NCBI RefSeq assembly: GCF_024622045.1 | Contig: NZ_JANKBP010000006.1 | Length of the DNA: 64,000 bases | Origin: Rodentibacter caecimuris | GTDB lineage: Bacteria > Pseudomonadota > Gammaproteobacteria > Enterobacterales > Pasteurellaceae | Strand: one strand, 5' to 3' | Shown here: positions 27,341-36,499 of the stretch, in pieces | How positions within the stretch are numbered: the stretch's first letter is position 1 | How the letters are laid out: each line of letters begins with the position of its first letter | Translations under genes and position numbers: made by a program | Notes under the pieces: generated by a model | Told to the model about the DNA's origin: nothing | The model's database searches: none | Seen by the model: the letters and a program-made list of their open reading frames with translations, nothing else

Positions 27341-28324
27341 TTATTTGATTGCTTGAATTTCTTTTAAAGCTTCTTCACCTTTGCTACCGGTTTGTTTTAC
27401 AAAGTCATCATAGAAAGGTTTCATTGAGGCTTTGAACGGTGCAAGATCAGGTTTGGTTACTGTGACACCTTGCTTTTCAAAGAAAGAAATCAAATCTTTT
27501 TCACCATCGGAAAATAATTGGGTGTGATATTTTGCTGCCGTTTCAGCAGCCTCTTTCACCACTTTTTGTAAATCTTCCGGTAGATCTTGGTAGGTTTCAT
27601 TGCTCACCAAATACAGTTGATCGTTCAAAATGTGGTTTGTCATGGCTAAGAATTTTTGTACTTCATAGAATTTTTGTGCTTGTACGGTCGCTAACGGATT
27701 TTCCTGACCGTCAACCGAGTTGGTTTGAAGGGCAAGATATACCTCAGAAAATGCCATCGGTGTTGGAGAGGCTCCTACATATTTTGCGTATGCCAAGTTG
27801 GTTGCCGCATTAGGTACACGGAGTTTCAAACCCTTCATATCTTCAATACTGTTAATGGCACGATTTGAGGTCGTTTGACGTGTTCCGTTATAGGCTTGAG
27901 AAAGTAAAGTTACCCCGAGATCTTTATTCATTTTTTGAATTAAATCTTTACCGAATGCGGTTTCATACAAGGCTTTCTGTGCTACATTGTAATCAGTGAT
28001 CACATAAGGAAGGGCGAATACGGCAACTTCAGGATAGAATAATTGGAAACGTGCCGATTCAGCAAAAGTGAAATCAAGGGAACCATCTTTTAGCTGTTTT
28101 AGCATGGCACGATCATCGCCCAATTGTGAGCTGGGATAGAGCGATACTTCAATTTTGCCGCCTGATTTTTCTTTTACTTCTTTCGCGAACATTTCTGCAG
28201 CTTTATATTCATTAGACGATGTTCCGGCATTCATACCGAATTTTAAATCATAGTCTGCAGCGAAAACGGCGGAAGACAGACCGGCAGTCATGGTAGCTGT
28301 AAGAAAAAGTTTAGTAAATTTCAT
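27341..28324 (-). CDS. siaP: Sialic acid-binding periplasmic protein of the TRAP transporter
   Basis: Captures sialic acid in the periplasm and hands it to SiaQM. The start MKFTKLFL is preferred, since AGGAG sits upstream and a clean signal peptide (about 1-22, ending SSAVFA) follows; an upstream extension to 28402 is not needed. The mature protein begins ADYDLKFGMNAGTSSNEY. The DctP pattern includes GLKLRVPNA, with the Arg that binds the substrate carboxylate, and MAFSEVYLALQTNSVDGQENP-type text in the hinge region. Divergent from nanE with shared control sites. Confidence 0.96.
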   Translation of the reverse strand: MKFTKLFLTATMTAGLSSAVFAADYDLKFGMNAGTSSNEYKAAEMFAKEVKEKSGGKIEVSLYPSSQLGDDRAMLKQLKDGSLDFTFAESARFQLFYPEVAVFALPYVITDYNVAQKALYETAFGKDLIQKMNKDLGVTLLSQAYNGTRQTTSNRAINSIEDMKGLKLRVPNAATNLAYAKYVGASPTPMAFSEVYLALQTNSVDGQENPLATVQAQKFYEVQKFLAMTNHILNDQLYLVSNETYQDLPEDLQKVVKEAAETAAKYHTQLFSDGEKDLISFFEKQGVTVTKPDLAPFKASMKPFYDDFVKQTGSKGEEALKEIQAIK

Positions 28325-28453
28325 AATGTGGCTCCTAATGTGGAAACTATCTGAGTTGGTAGTACTAGCATAAGAATTTTGGTAAAACAGTACCCAAAAC
28401 AATTCTTCAATTTTTATTCTAAGAGTAAAAAAACAGTTTTTAAATAGCCCTAT

Positions 28454-28466
28454 GGAGTTTTATTTC
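28454..28466. promoter_or_regulatory. Candidate NanR operator, copy 1
   Basis: GGAGTTTTATTTC in the siaP-nanE intergenic region matches a second copy at 28523 at 12 of 13 bases. Two near-identical boxes in the divergent promoter region suggest binding sites for the RpiR-type regulator encoded downstream. Confidence 0.4.
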
Positions 28467-28471
28467 AAAAT

Positions 28472-28487
28472 TGAGACATTGATCACA
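28472..28487. promoter_or_regulatory. Candidate CRP site in the divergent nan/sia control region
   Basis: TGAGA-N6-TCACA, one base off the CRP consensus, lies between the two candidate operator copies. Joint control of these operons by CRP and SiaR/NanR is known in H. influenzae. Confidence 0.55.
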
Positions 28488-28522
28488 TTTAAGAAAATAT
28501 ACTTCAAAAATAAATTTAAAAT

Positions 28523-28535
28523 GAAGTTTTATTTC
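28523..28535. promoter_or_regulatory. Candidate NanR operator, copy 2, abutting the nanE promoter
   Basis: GAAGTTTTATTTC lies 69 bases after the first copy. A TATAAT -10 hexamer at 28538-28543 follows it directly, so a bound regulator would sit on the nanE promoter. Confidence 0.4.
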
Positions 28536-28610
28536 TATATAATGAGGAAAAGTAGCGAAAATTGAGATTTTAATGATCTCGGTTTATCCGAAGATGAAAT
28601 GAGGGTTTTT

Positions 28611-29297
28611 ATGTCTAGACTTACACACGAACAGATTTTTCAGCGTATTCAAAATGGTTTAATCGCCTCTTGTCAGCCGGTGGATGATGGTCCGATGGAT
28701 AAACCGGAAATTGTGGCGGCAATGGCTCAAGCTTCAGTAGTAGGCGGTGCGGCCGGTCTCCGTATTGAAGGCGTAGAAAATTTAAAAGCAACCCGTCCAA
28801 CGGTAAATGTTCCGATTATCGGCATCGTAAAGCGTGATCTACCCGATAGTCCGGTTCGTATTACCCCGTTTCTGAATGACATTGAAGATCTTGCTAATGC
28901 GGGGGCGGACATTATTGCGGTGGACGGCACTCATCGCCCTCGTCCGGTTGAATTGGAAAGTGCGGTCAAAAAAATCCATGAATTGGGTTGTCTTGCGATG
29001 GCGGATTGTTCCAATTTGGAAGAAGGATTACACTGCCAAACATTAGGATTTGATATTATTGGTAGCACTATGTCGGGTTATACCGGCGGAACAGTGCCAG
29101 AAGAACCGGATTATCAATTAGTGAAAGATTTAAAAGCCGCTGGTTGTCGGGTGATGGCGGAAGGGCGTTACAATTCTCCTGAATTGGCTAAAACCGCCAT
29201 CGAAATCGGGGCGGATTTTGTGACGGTTGGTTCCGCATTGACCCGTCTTGAACATATTGTCGGTTGGTTTGCCGAAGCAGTGAAATGGGCAAAATAA
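28611..29297 (+). CDS. nanE: N-acetylmannosamine-6-phosphate 2-epimerase
   Basis: Converts ManNAc-6-P to GlcNAc-6-P in sialic acid breakdown. The 228-residue protein starting at MSRLTHEQ is preferred, with ATGAGGG as ribosome site; the frame also opens at 28599. TIM-barrel marks are SCQPVDDGPMDKPE, VDGTHRPRP and AEGRYNSPELAK. It is the first gene of nanE-nanK-nanR-nanA and is divergent from siaP. Confidence 0.95.
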   Translation: MSRLTHEQIFQRIQNGLIASCQPVDDGPMDKPEIVAAMAQASVVGGAAGLRIEGVENLKATRPTVNVPIIGIVKRDLPDSPVRITPFLNDIEDLANAGADIIAVDGTHRPRPVELESAVKKIHELGCLAMADCSNLEEGLHCQTLGFDIIGSTMSGYTGGTVPEEPDYQLVKDLKAAGCRVMAEGRYNSPELAKTAIEIGADFVTVGSALTRLEHIVGWFAEAVKWAK

Positions 29298-29315
29298 GAT
29301 AAGAAGGAATTCACG

Positions 29316-30218
29316 ATGCGTTGTTTGGCTTTAGATATTGGCGGAACTAAGATTGCCGCTGCAATTGTTGAAAAGGGCGGAGTTGCTCAACGCCAACAAA
29401 TTTCTACCCCTCAAAATAATGCAGCAGAAGCATTACACCAAAGTATCGCTCAATTATTAACGGAATATGCCGGCCAGTTTGATTATGTTGCGGTTGCTTC
29501 TACCGGAATTATCAATCAGGGTATTTTGACCGCACTGAATCCTAAAAATCTAGGGGGACTAGCGGAATTTCCGCTTAAAGCAAGTATTGCCCGCCATACG
29601 GATAAACCGATAGGATTGCTAAATGACGTTCAGGCTGCCGCTTATGCGGAATATCAATTACAGGAACGGGATACATTAGCCAATTTTGCCTTTATCACTG
29701 TTTCGACTGGAGTGGGCGGCGGATTGATTATTAATCGTCAGTTACTCACGGAACCGAATGGTATTTCAGGGCATATCGGTCATACCTTGGCAGACCCGAA
29801 TGGGCCGTTGTGCGGTTGTGGTCGTCGCGGTTGCGTAGAAGCAATCGCTTCAGGTCGTGCTATTGAAGCGGTATCTTCCACTTGGGATGTTTCTTGTTCT
29901 CCAAAAGAAGTATTTGATCGTTTTAGAAAAAATGATGAAAAAGCAACCGCACTTGTCGCTCGTTCAGCCATTGCTATTGCTAATTTAGTCGCCGATTTAA
30001 AAATTGCTATGGATATGCAGAAAATTGCTATTGGCGGAAGTGTTGGTTTGGCGGAAGGTTATTTGCCTTTGGTGCAGCAGTTTTTGAATGAAATGCCGAA
30101 AGTTTATCATTGTGAACTGATTCCCGCCCAATTCGGGCAAGATGCCGGTTTAGTGGGAGCCGCCTATTGGGTAAAAGATTGCTTACTCGCACAATTGCAA
30201 GGAGGAAGTCATGACTAG
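29316..30218 (+). CDS. nanK: N-acetylmannosamine kinase
   Basis: ROK-family kinase that phosphorylates ManNAc released by NanA. The 300-residue protein has the N-terminal ATP site ALDIGGTKIAAAIV, STGVGGGLIIN and the ROK zinc motif CGCGRRGCVEAIASG. It is 18 bases after nanE, and its last eight bases overlap the start of nanR, whose ribosome site GGAGG lies inside nanK. Confidence 0.95.
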   Translation: MRCLALDIGGTKIAAAIVEKGGVAQRQQISTPQNNAAEALHQSIAQLLTEYAGQFDYVAVASTGIINQGILTALNPKNLGGLAEFPLKASIARHTDKPIGLLNDVQAAAYAEYQLQERDTLANFAFITVSTGVGGGLIINRQLLTEPNGISGHIGHTLADPNGPLCGCGRRGCVEAIASGRAIEAVSSTWDVSCSPKEVFDRFRKNDEKATALVARSAIAIANLVADLKIAMDMQKIAIGGSVGLAEGYLPLVQQFLNEMPKVYHCELIPAQFGQDAGLVGAAYWVKDCLLAQLQGGSHD

Positions 30219-31077
30219 AAATGGGAATATTTTAAATACCATAAGCTCGCTTTATCAAAGTTTGACCAAAACCGAGAAAAAAATTGCCGATACCGTTTTA
30301 ACCTCTCCGGATCTTGTTGTGGGGTATCCGCTTTCCGAAATTGCCGAGAGTTTAGGCGTAGGAGAAGCTACTTTCGTCCGTTTTTGTCGCTCGGTGGGCT
30401 TTAAAGGTTTTAGTGATTTTAAACTGGAGCTTTCCATTGAATTGGCGACAAAAGACAATCATTCCCACCCATTGTTAGAAAACGATATTGAACCTACCGA
30501 TAGCTCACGCCATATTGCACAAAAATTACAAACCTCTATTACTAGCGTAATAGATGAAACCATTAATTTACTCGATTTTAATCAGTTAGAAGAAACCGTT
30601 AGTGCGATACGCCGTGCAAATCGTGTTTTTTTATTTGGTGTGGGTTCATCGGGGATAACGGCAGAAGAGGCAAAAAATAAATTAATGCGTATCGGGTTCC
30701 AAGTCGATGCGACCGGCAATAACCATTTTATGTATATGCAGGCGGCATTATTCAAACCGCGGGATGTTGCTATTGGGATAAGCCATTCAGGGTATTCGCA
30801 AGAAACCGCACATGCGTTAAAAATTGCCAAACAAAATGGGGCAACGACAGTGGCAATCACTCATAGCTTGCGTTCGCCGGTTACAAGCTCTGCGGATTTT
30901 GTTTTAGTAAACGGTAATAAACAGGGTAAATTGCAGGGGGATTCCATTGGTACCAAAATCGCCCAGCTTTTTGTATTAGATTTGATTTATGCTTTATTGG
31001 TGCAAAGTGAGCAAGATAAAGCGATAGAGATAAAGCAAAAAACGCTCGATGTGATTCTCGAGCAACGTATAAAATAG
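30211..31077 (+). CDS. nanR: RpiR-family regulator of sialic acid catabolism
   Basis: Regulator of the RpiR type (SiaR in Haemophilus, NanR elsewhere), 288 residues. The N-terminal HTH_6 domain (about 1-77) includes GVGEATFVRFCRSVGFKGFSDFK, and a SIS domain (about 125-255) includes GVGSSGITAEEA and ISHSGYSQET for an amino-sugar phosphate ligand. It differs from the unrelated GntR-type NanR of E. coli. In H. influenzae the regulator responds to glucosamine-6-P and acts with CRP; the same is likely here. Confidence 0.9.
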   Translation: MTRNGNILNTISSLYQSLTKTEKKIADTVLTSPDLVVGYPLSEIAESLGVGEATFVRFCRSVGFKGFSDFKLELSIELATKDNHSHPLLENDIEPTDSSRHIAQKLQTSITSVIDETINLLDFNQLEETVSAIRRANRVFLFGVGSSGITAEEAKNKLMRIGFQVDATGNNHFMYMQAALFKPRDVAIGISHSGYSQETAHALKIAKQNGATTVAITHSLRSPVTSSADFVLVNGNKQGKLQGDSIGTKIAQLFVLDLIYALLVQSEQDKAIEIKQKTLDVILEQRIK

Positions 31078-31086
31078 GAGAAAAGT

Positions 31087-31965
31087 ATGCGTGATTTAAA
31101 AGGTATTTTCAGTGCGTTATTAGTGTCATTCAACGAAGACGGTTCAATCAATGAAAAAGGATTGCGCCAAATTATTCGTTATAACATTGATAAAATGAAA
31201 GTGGACGGTTTATATGTCGGTGGTTCTACCGGTGAAAACTTTATGCTTTCTACCGCAGAGAAAAAAGAAATTTTCCGTATTGCAAAAGATGAAGTAAAAG
31301 ATCAAGTAGCGCTTATCGCCCAAGTAGGTAGCGTCAATTTGCAGGAAGCCGTTGAATTAGGTCAATATGCAACCGAATTAGGCTATGACTGTTTATCGGC
31401 AGTTACTCCTTTCTACTATAAATTCAGTTTTCCTGAAATCAAACATTATTACGATACTATCATTGAGAAAACCGGTAATAATATGATCGTCTATTCCATA
31501 CCGTTTTTAACCGGTGTTAATATGGGAATTGAGCAATTCGGCGAACTTTATAAAAACCCAAAAGTGCTTGGTGTGAAATTTACTGCGGGCGATTTCTATC
31601 TCTTAGAACGTTTGAAAAAGGCGTATCCAAATCACCTCATTTGGGCCGGGTTTGATGAAATGATGTTACCGGCAGCCTCTTTAGGGGTGGACGGTGCGAT
31701 TGGTTCGACATTCAATGTGAATGGTGTACGTGCCCGCCAAATCTTTGAATTAACCAAGGCGGGTAAACTTCAAGAAGCCCTAGATATTCAGCATGTAACT
31801 AATGATTTGATTGAAGGTATTTTAGCCAACGGTTTATATTTAACCATCAAAGAATTGCTCAAATTAGAAGGGGTCGAAGCGGGGTATTGTCGTGAACCGA
31901 TGACGGCAAAAGCCACACCGGAACAGCTTGCAAAAGCAAAAGAATTAAAACAGAAATATTTATAA
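31087..31965 (+). CDS. nanA: N-acetylneuraminate lyase
   Basis: Class I aldolase that splits sialic acid into ManNAc and pyruvate. Of 292 residues, Lys164 (GVKFTAGDF) forms the Schiff base and Tyr136 (IVYSIPFLTG) is the catalytic partner; GGSTGENF near 45 binds pyruvate. The SIPF text in place of NVPGR separates it from the related DapA at the start of the window. It is nine bases after nanR. Confidence 0.96.
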   Translation: MRDLKGIFSALLVSFNEDGSINEKGLRQIIRYNIDKMKVDGLYVGGSTGENFMLSTAEKKEIFRIAKDEVKDQVALIAQVGSVNLQEAVELGQYATELGYDCLSAVTPFYYKFSFPEIKHYYDTIIEKTGNNMIVYSIPFLTGVNMGIEQFGELYKNPKVLGVKFTAGDFYLLERLKKAYPNHLIWAGFDEMMLPAASLGVDGAIGSTFNVNGVRARQIFELTKAGKLQEALDIQHVTNDLIEGILANGLYLTIKELLKLEGVEAGYCREPMTAKATPEQLAKAKELKQKYL

Positions 31966-32104
31966 ATTCATAAAAATTGATCGCACTTGTTGAATGAGTC
32001 TTTCTTTTTATTTATAGAAAGGGGAGGGGAAACTAAACGTTTATATTAAAGTTTTCCGTGAGATATGATGGGATAAGTGCGGTCAAACTAAAGGAAGTTT
32101 TCTT

Positions 32105-32911
32105 ATGCGTCTTATCCCTTTACAAACAAATGATCAAGTGAGCCGTTGGGCAGCTCGTCATATTGCGGATCGAATTAACCATTTTAAACCGACCGCAGAA
32201 CGTCCGTTTATACTTGGTTTGCCTACCGGTAGTACACCGCTTAAAACTTATCAGGAATTGATCAAACTTTATCAAGCCGGTGAAGTGAGTTTCAAACATG
32301 TTGTTACCTTTAACATGGATGAATACGTGGATTTACCGCAAGATCATCCTGAAAGTTATCATAGCTTTATGTATAAAAACTTCTTTAATCATATCGATAT
32401 TCAACCGCAAAATATTAATATTTTGAATGGTAATACGGAAGATCATGATGAAGAATGTCGCCGTTATGAAGAAAAAATTAAATCTTACGGAAAAATCAAT
32501 TTATTTATGGGCGGAGTGGGAAATGACGGACATATAGCCTTTAATGAGCCGGCATCATCATTGAATTCTCGCACACGGATTAAAACTTTGACGCAGGATA
32601 CGCTTATTGCCAATTCCCGTTTCTTTGATAATGATGTGAATAAAGTGCCGAAGTATGCTCTAACCATTGGCGTTGCCACCTTATTAGATGCGGAAGAAGT
32701 GATGATTCTTGCCACCGGGCATCAAAAAGCCCTTGCCGTGCAAGCCGCTGTTGAAGGGGCGGTGAACCATATGTGGACGGTCAGCGCATTACAGTTGCAT
32801 CGCCACTTTATCTTAGTATGTGATGAACCGGCACAGCAAGAACTAAAAGTAAAAACGGTAAAATATTTCAATGAGTTAGAACAACGAGCCATTCATAGCG
32901 TGTTGTCATAA
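32105..32911 (+). CDS. nagB: Glucosamine-6-phosphate deaminase
   Basis: Turns glucosamine-6-P into fructose-6-P and ammonia, joining sialic acid and GlcNAc use to glycolysis. The 268-residue protein has catalytic Asp72 in NMDEYVDLP and Asp141, His143 and Glu148 in GGVGNDGHIAFNEP, at the same numbers as the E. coli enzyme. It has a 139-base leader after nanA with an uptake signal but no clear terminator, so read-through from the nan operon is likely. Confidence 0.97.
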   Translation: MRLIPLQTNDQVSRWAARHIADRINHFKPTAERPFILGLPTGSTPLKTYQELIKLYQAGEVSFKHVVTFNMDEYVDLPQDHPESYHSFMYKNFFNHIDIQPQNINILNGNTEDHDEECRRYEEKIKSYGKINLFMGGVGNDGHIAFNEPASSLNSRTRIKTLTQDTLIANSRFFDNDVNKVPKYALTIGVATLLDAEEVMILATGHQKALAVQAAVEGAVNHMWTVSALQLHRHFILVCDEPAQQELKVKTVKYFNELEQRAIHSVLS

Positions 32912-33034
32912 TTCAGCAACACCGCAGAAAGTGCGGTCACAAAAACACTGTTTTTGGAATGTTGGCTTTGCCAGCGACCCCTTTAGGGGGAACAAACGAG
33001 TAAGCGAGTTTGTGAATAATTTTAGGAAGATAAA

Positions 33035-34189
33035 ATGAAATACGCATTAGTTAATTCAGTGATTTACACAAAATACGAGGTATTGCGTGATTTTGCGGTG
33101 GTGATTAACGGGGAAATCATAGAAGCCGTTATTCCGCAAAATGAACTTGAGGCGGGCATTAAAACCATTGATTTACAGGGCAATAATTTAACTGCCGGTT
33201 TTATTGATCTTCAACTCAACGGTTGTGGCGGTGTGATGTTTAATGATCAAACCACGGTGGAAACATTGGAAATTATGCAAGCCACTAATTTAAAATCCGG
33301 CTGTACCAGTTTCTTACCCACCTTTATTACCGCACCGGACGAAGGAATTAAAAGTGCGGTCAAAACCATGCGTGAATATTTAACCAAGCATAAAAACCAA
33401 GCGCTTGGGTTACATATTGAAGGGCCTTATATTAGCGTGGAGAAAAAAGGGGTACATCGTCCAGAATATATCCGTGAAATCTCGACTGAAATGAAAGATT
33501 TTCTGTGTGAGAACGGCGATGTGATTACTAAGATCACTATTGCCGCGGAAAATCCAACCTCACAATATATTCCCGATTTCGTAAAAAGCGGTATTGTTGT
33601 TTCCATTGGACATTCTAATGCGACTTATGAAACCGCTAAAGCGGCATTCCGTAAAGGCGCAACCTTTGCAACACATCTACATAATGCTATGTCGCCAATC
33701 AGCTCCGGTCGGGCTATGGGGGTTGTCGGTGCGGTGTTGGATTCTGATATTTACACCGCTATTATTATAGATGGCGTGCATGTTGACTATGGTAACGTCA
33801 GAATCGACAAGAAGATTAAAGGTGATAAATTGTGCATTGTGACCGATTCTATTGCGGCAGCGGGTGCAGGGCCTGAATTAGAAAGTTTCACCTTTGAAGG
33901 CAAAACCATTTATGTAAAAGAAGGTCGTTGTTATGATGCTAACGGTACTATTGCGGGAGCTTCGATCACGATGATGGAGTCCATCAAAAATGCGGTGGAA
34001 TATGTAGAAATTCCTCTTGCAGAAGCGATTCGTATGAGTAACCTCTATCCGGCACGGGCTATTGGCGTGGATGATCGTTTAGGTTCGGTAGAAAAAGGTA
34101 AAGTGGCAAATCTTGCCGTGTTTACACCAAATTATGAGGTGATTGGCACGGTGGTGAATGGGGAATGGAAACCGAATTTGTCATCATAA
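33035..34189 (+). CDS. nagA: N-acetylglucosamine-6-phosphate deacetylase
   Basis: Amidohydrolase that removes the acetyl group from GlcNAc-6-P, the product of NanE and of the PTS permease. The 384-residue protein has GFIDLQLNGCGG, LHIEGPYIS with the metal-binding Glu, SIGHSNATYE and THLHNAMSP with metal-binding His residues, and the active-site VTDSIAAAG. In E. coli nagA also follows nagB. The 123-base gap carries an uptake signal and short inverted pieces. Good AGGAAG ribosome site. Confidence 0.96.
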   Translation: MKYALVNSVIYTKYEVLRDFAVVINGEIIEAVIPQNELEAGIKTIDLQGNNLTAGFIDLQLNGCGGVMFNDQTTVETLEIMQATNLKSGCTSFLPTFITAPDEGIKSAVKTMREYLTKHKNQALGLHIEGPYISVEKKGVHRPEYIREISTEMKDFLCENGDVITKITIAAENPTSQYIPDFVKSGIVVSIGHSNATYETAKAAFRKGATFATHLHNAMSPISSGRAMGVVGAVLDSDIYTAIIIDGVHVDYGNVRIDKKIKGDKLCIVTDSIAAAGAGPELESFTFEGKTIYVKEGRCYDANGTIAGASITMMESIKNAVEYVEIPLAEAIRMSNLYPARAIGVDDRLGSVEKGKVANLAVFTPNYEVIGTVVNGEWKPNLSS

Positions 34190-34215
34190 AAAATAGACTG
34201 AATAAAAAATAAGAA

Positions 34216-34250
34216 AAATCCATATCGTAGCCACGGTATGGATTTTTTTC
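34216..34250 (+). terminator. Terminator after nagA
   Basis: Nine-base arms AAATCCATA / TATGGATTT around a 12-base loop with a T-run; ends the nan-nag transcript. Confidence 0.85.
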
Positions 34251-34318
34251 TTTATTGCTTTAATAAGAATAATTTTTATCTATAATGTAAAAACTTAGTT
34301 TAAGAGTAGGAGATTAAA

Positions 34319-35074
34319 ATGGCGAAAGAAGAAGTCGGACATAATTTTTTGGCCCATTTAGGAAAAACACGTTTACGTCCCGGCGGTAAAAAAGCAACGG
34401 ATTGGTTGATTGGTAACGGTGATTTTAATCAGAATAAAAAAGTATTAGAAGTGGCGTGTAATATGGGGACAACGGCGATTGATTTGGCGAAACAATTCGG
34501 TTGTCAGATTGAGGGCGTTGATTTAGATGAGGAGGCGTTAGAAAAGGCGAAAGCCAATATCGTCGCCAATAACTTGCAAGATAAAATTCACGTTCAGCGT
34601 GCCAATGCAATGAAATTACCTTTTGAAGATGAGACTTTTGACATTGTGATCAATGAGGCGATGTTGACGATGTTGCCGGTAGAGGCGAAGAAAAAAGCCA
34701 TTGTAGAATATTTTCGAGTGTTAAAACCGGGCGGTTTTTTGCTCACTCATGATGTGATGCTGGTAGGCGAAGATCATCAAATTATTCTTGATAATATGCG
34801 TAAGGCGATTAATGTAACGGTAACCCCTTTAACTAAAGAAGGTTGGAAAGGGCTTTTCCAAGAAAGCGGATTCCGTAATGTGGATACATTTTCAGGCGAA
34901 ATGACATTACTTTCACCAAAAGGAATAATTTACGACGAGGGCGTTTTAGGCACACTAAAGATTGTTAAAAATGCGATGAAAACAGAAAACCGTGAGCAAT
35001 TTAAACGTATGTTTAAAACCTTCAATGATCCGAAACATAAATTGCATTTTATTGCAGTGTGTAGCCAAAAATAA
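34319..35074 (+). CDS. SAM-dependent methyltransferase, class I
   Basis: A 251-residue cytosolic methyltransferase of the UbiE/Methyltransf_11 type. The SAM site is VLEVACNMGTTAIDLA (motif I) with the acidic EGVDLDEEAL after it, then FDIVINEAMLTML (motif IV) and FRVLKPGGFLLTHD (motif V). The substrate is not apparent. It stands alone between nagA and the convergent porin gene and has its own AGGAG ribosome site. Confidence 0.75.
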   Translation: MAKEEVGHNFLAHLGKTRLRPGGKKATDWLIGNGDFNQNKKVLEVACNMGTTAIDLAKQFGCQIEGVDLDEEALEKAKANIVANNLQDKIHVQRANAMKLPFEDETFDIVINEAMLTMLPVEAKKKAIVEYFRVLKPGGFLLTHDVMLVGEDHQIILDNMRKAINVTVTPLTKEGWKGLFQESGFRNVDTFSGEMTLLSPKGIIYDEGVLGTLKIVKNAMKTENREQFKRMFKTFNDPKHKLHFIAVCSQK

Positions 35075-35137
35075 TCAGGAAGTTGAAAAAACAATGTTCA
35101 AAAAACGTTGGTTTTTATGACAGGTGGTTAAAAGTAA

Positions 35138-35163
35138 AAAGGCGAATCTTAAGATTCGCCTTT
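35138..35163. terminator. Bidirectional terminator between methyltransferase and porin genes
   Basis: A perfect 26-bp palindrome, AAAGGCGAATCTT and its complement, lies 24 bases after the porin stop on the minus strand and can also stop transcription from the left. Confidence 0.85.
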
Positions 35164-35187
35164 CTTGTGAGTTCTCTAGTTTAACAA

Positions 35188-36285
35188 TTAGAAGAATACA
35201 CGCAGACCTACACCAATAGCTTTATCTTTGACTTTTGAATTTTCGTCATAATTGCCGTTAGTATAGTCTTTAGACTGAACATACTTACCTTCTACATAAG
35301 TGATAACTTGTTTATGAAGTTTATAATCAACACCTAACAAGAAACCATGAGTTTTGGTTTTATCATCACCAGATTTAGATTGCTCATATAAGTAGTTACC
35401 ATATACCTTACTGACATCAGCAATTACAGGAACTTGGAAACCTGGAGAAACGAAGAAAGATTTAGTAGATTCACTACCATCAGTTTTATCTTTTTTGTAG
35501 CCTGCATCAACTGATACTAAGAAACTTTTGAAATCATAACCTGCACTCAACATCAAACCATCGACATTGCGTTTAGCATTTGAATTAAGTTCTGATTTAT
35601 AGTTAGTGCGACCATAAACCCCTTCAAGGATTAACCCATTGTTTTCATATAAGAAACCTGCTTGAACACCATTTGATAATGAGCCGTGGTTAACTTCATT
35701 GTTAGTACGGTCTTCAGCAAATTGATAGCTTGCACCTAATTGTAAACCTTCAACACCATAGTAGTCATAACGGATTACAGAGCGACCGGATGTTGGTACA
35801 TAATCCGGTAAAATACCATAGTCGTAGTCTTCTGCAATACCGACATCATCGCCGATAGTTACTTGGCGACCAAAGGTTACTTGACCTAATTCTTTTTTAC
35901 CAAGACCAATATAGGCACGGTGAGCTCTAACAGAACCAAATCCGTCTTCTTTTGCCGCACTCTTCCCGCTCTCATCTTTTCCATCAAAACGTAGCTCTGC
36001 ACGACCCAAAGCATAGAAATCATCGCTTAAATCATGTTTCACTTTAAATTCAACGCGAGATCCCGCATTTCTTAAGCCAGTATGAGAATACTTTTTACCT
36101 TCAGAAGTAACATCCCCATTGGCATCTTTCTTTTCCCAATGACCGCCTTGGTTAGACTTCTCTAACATAAGACGAAGCGAACCGTTTACTTCAAATTTAG
36201 TACCTTCGTTGTCATAAACTACTGCTGCATTCGCTGCTGAAGCTGCAAATGCACCGACGATTAATGCTGCTAGTGTTTTTTTCAT
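35188..36285 (-). CDS. OmpP2-like trimeric porin
   Basis: General diffusion porin of the outer membrane, 365 residues. A signal peptide of 20 residues (MKKTLAALIVGAFAASAANA) is followed by the mature start AVVYDNEGTKFEVNGSLRL and a Gram-negative porin pattern of 16 beta-strands, with the arginine-rich constriction text AHRAYIGLGKKELGQVTFG. It ends in VGLRVFF, a C-terminal Phe that serves the BAM complex. The loop regions (for example about 50-62 and 195-205) look variable, as in H. influenzae P2. A candidate for antigenic variation. Confidence 0.85.
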   Translation of the reverse strand: MKKTLAALIVGAFAASAANAAVVYDNEGTKFEVNGSLRLMLEKSNQGGHWEKKDANGDVTSEGKKYSHTGLRNAGSRVEFKVKHDLSDDFYALGRAELRFDGKDESGKSAAKEDGFGSVRAHRAYIGLGKKELGQVTFGRQVTIGDDVGIAEDYDYGILPDYVPTSGRSVIRYDYYGVEGLQLGASYQFAEDRTNNEVNHGSLSNGVQAGFLYENNGLILEGVYGRTNYKSELNSNAKRNVDGLMLSAGYDFKSFLVSVDAGYKKDKTDGSESTKSFFVSPGFQVPVIADVSKVYGNYLYEQSKSGDDKTKTHGFLLGVDYKLHKQVITYVEGKYVQSKDYTNGNYDENSKVKDKAIGVGLRVFF

Positions 36286-36499
36286 AATTGTTATTCCTTA
36301 TTGGTATGTTAATGACCAAGACTGAACTTTTCATTATTTAAAATGTCAATCGCCTAAATAGGCGATTCGGATCTTTACAAAAAGCAATTTTTCTGTCAAT
36401 GGAAAAGGGCTGTAAAATTTTAAATATCAGATCAAGATCACATTTTTAAATGTGATAAGTTCGAAATTTAAACAATCTTTGCTTATAAAACAGAAAAAT

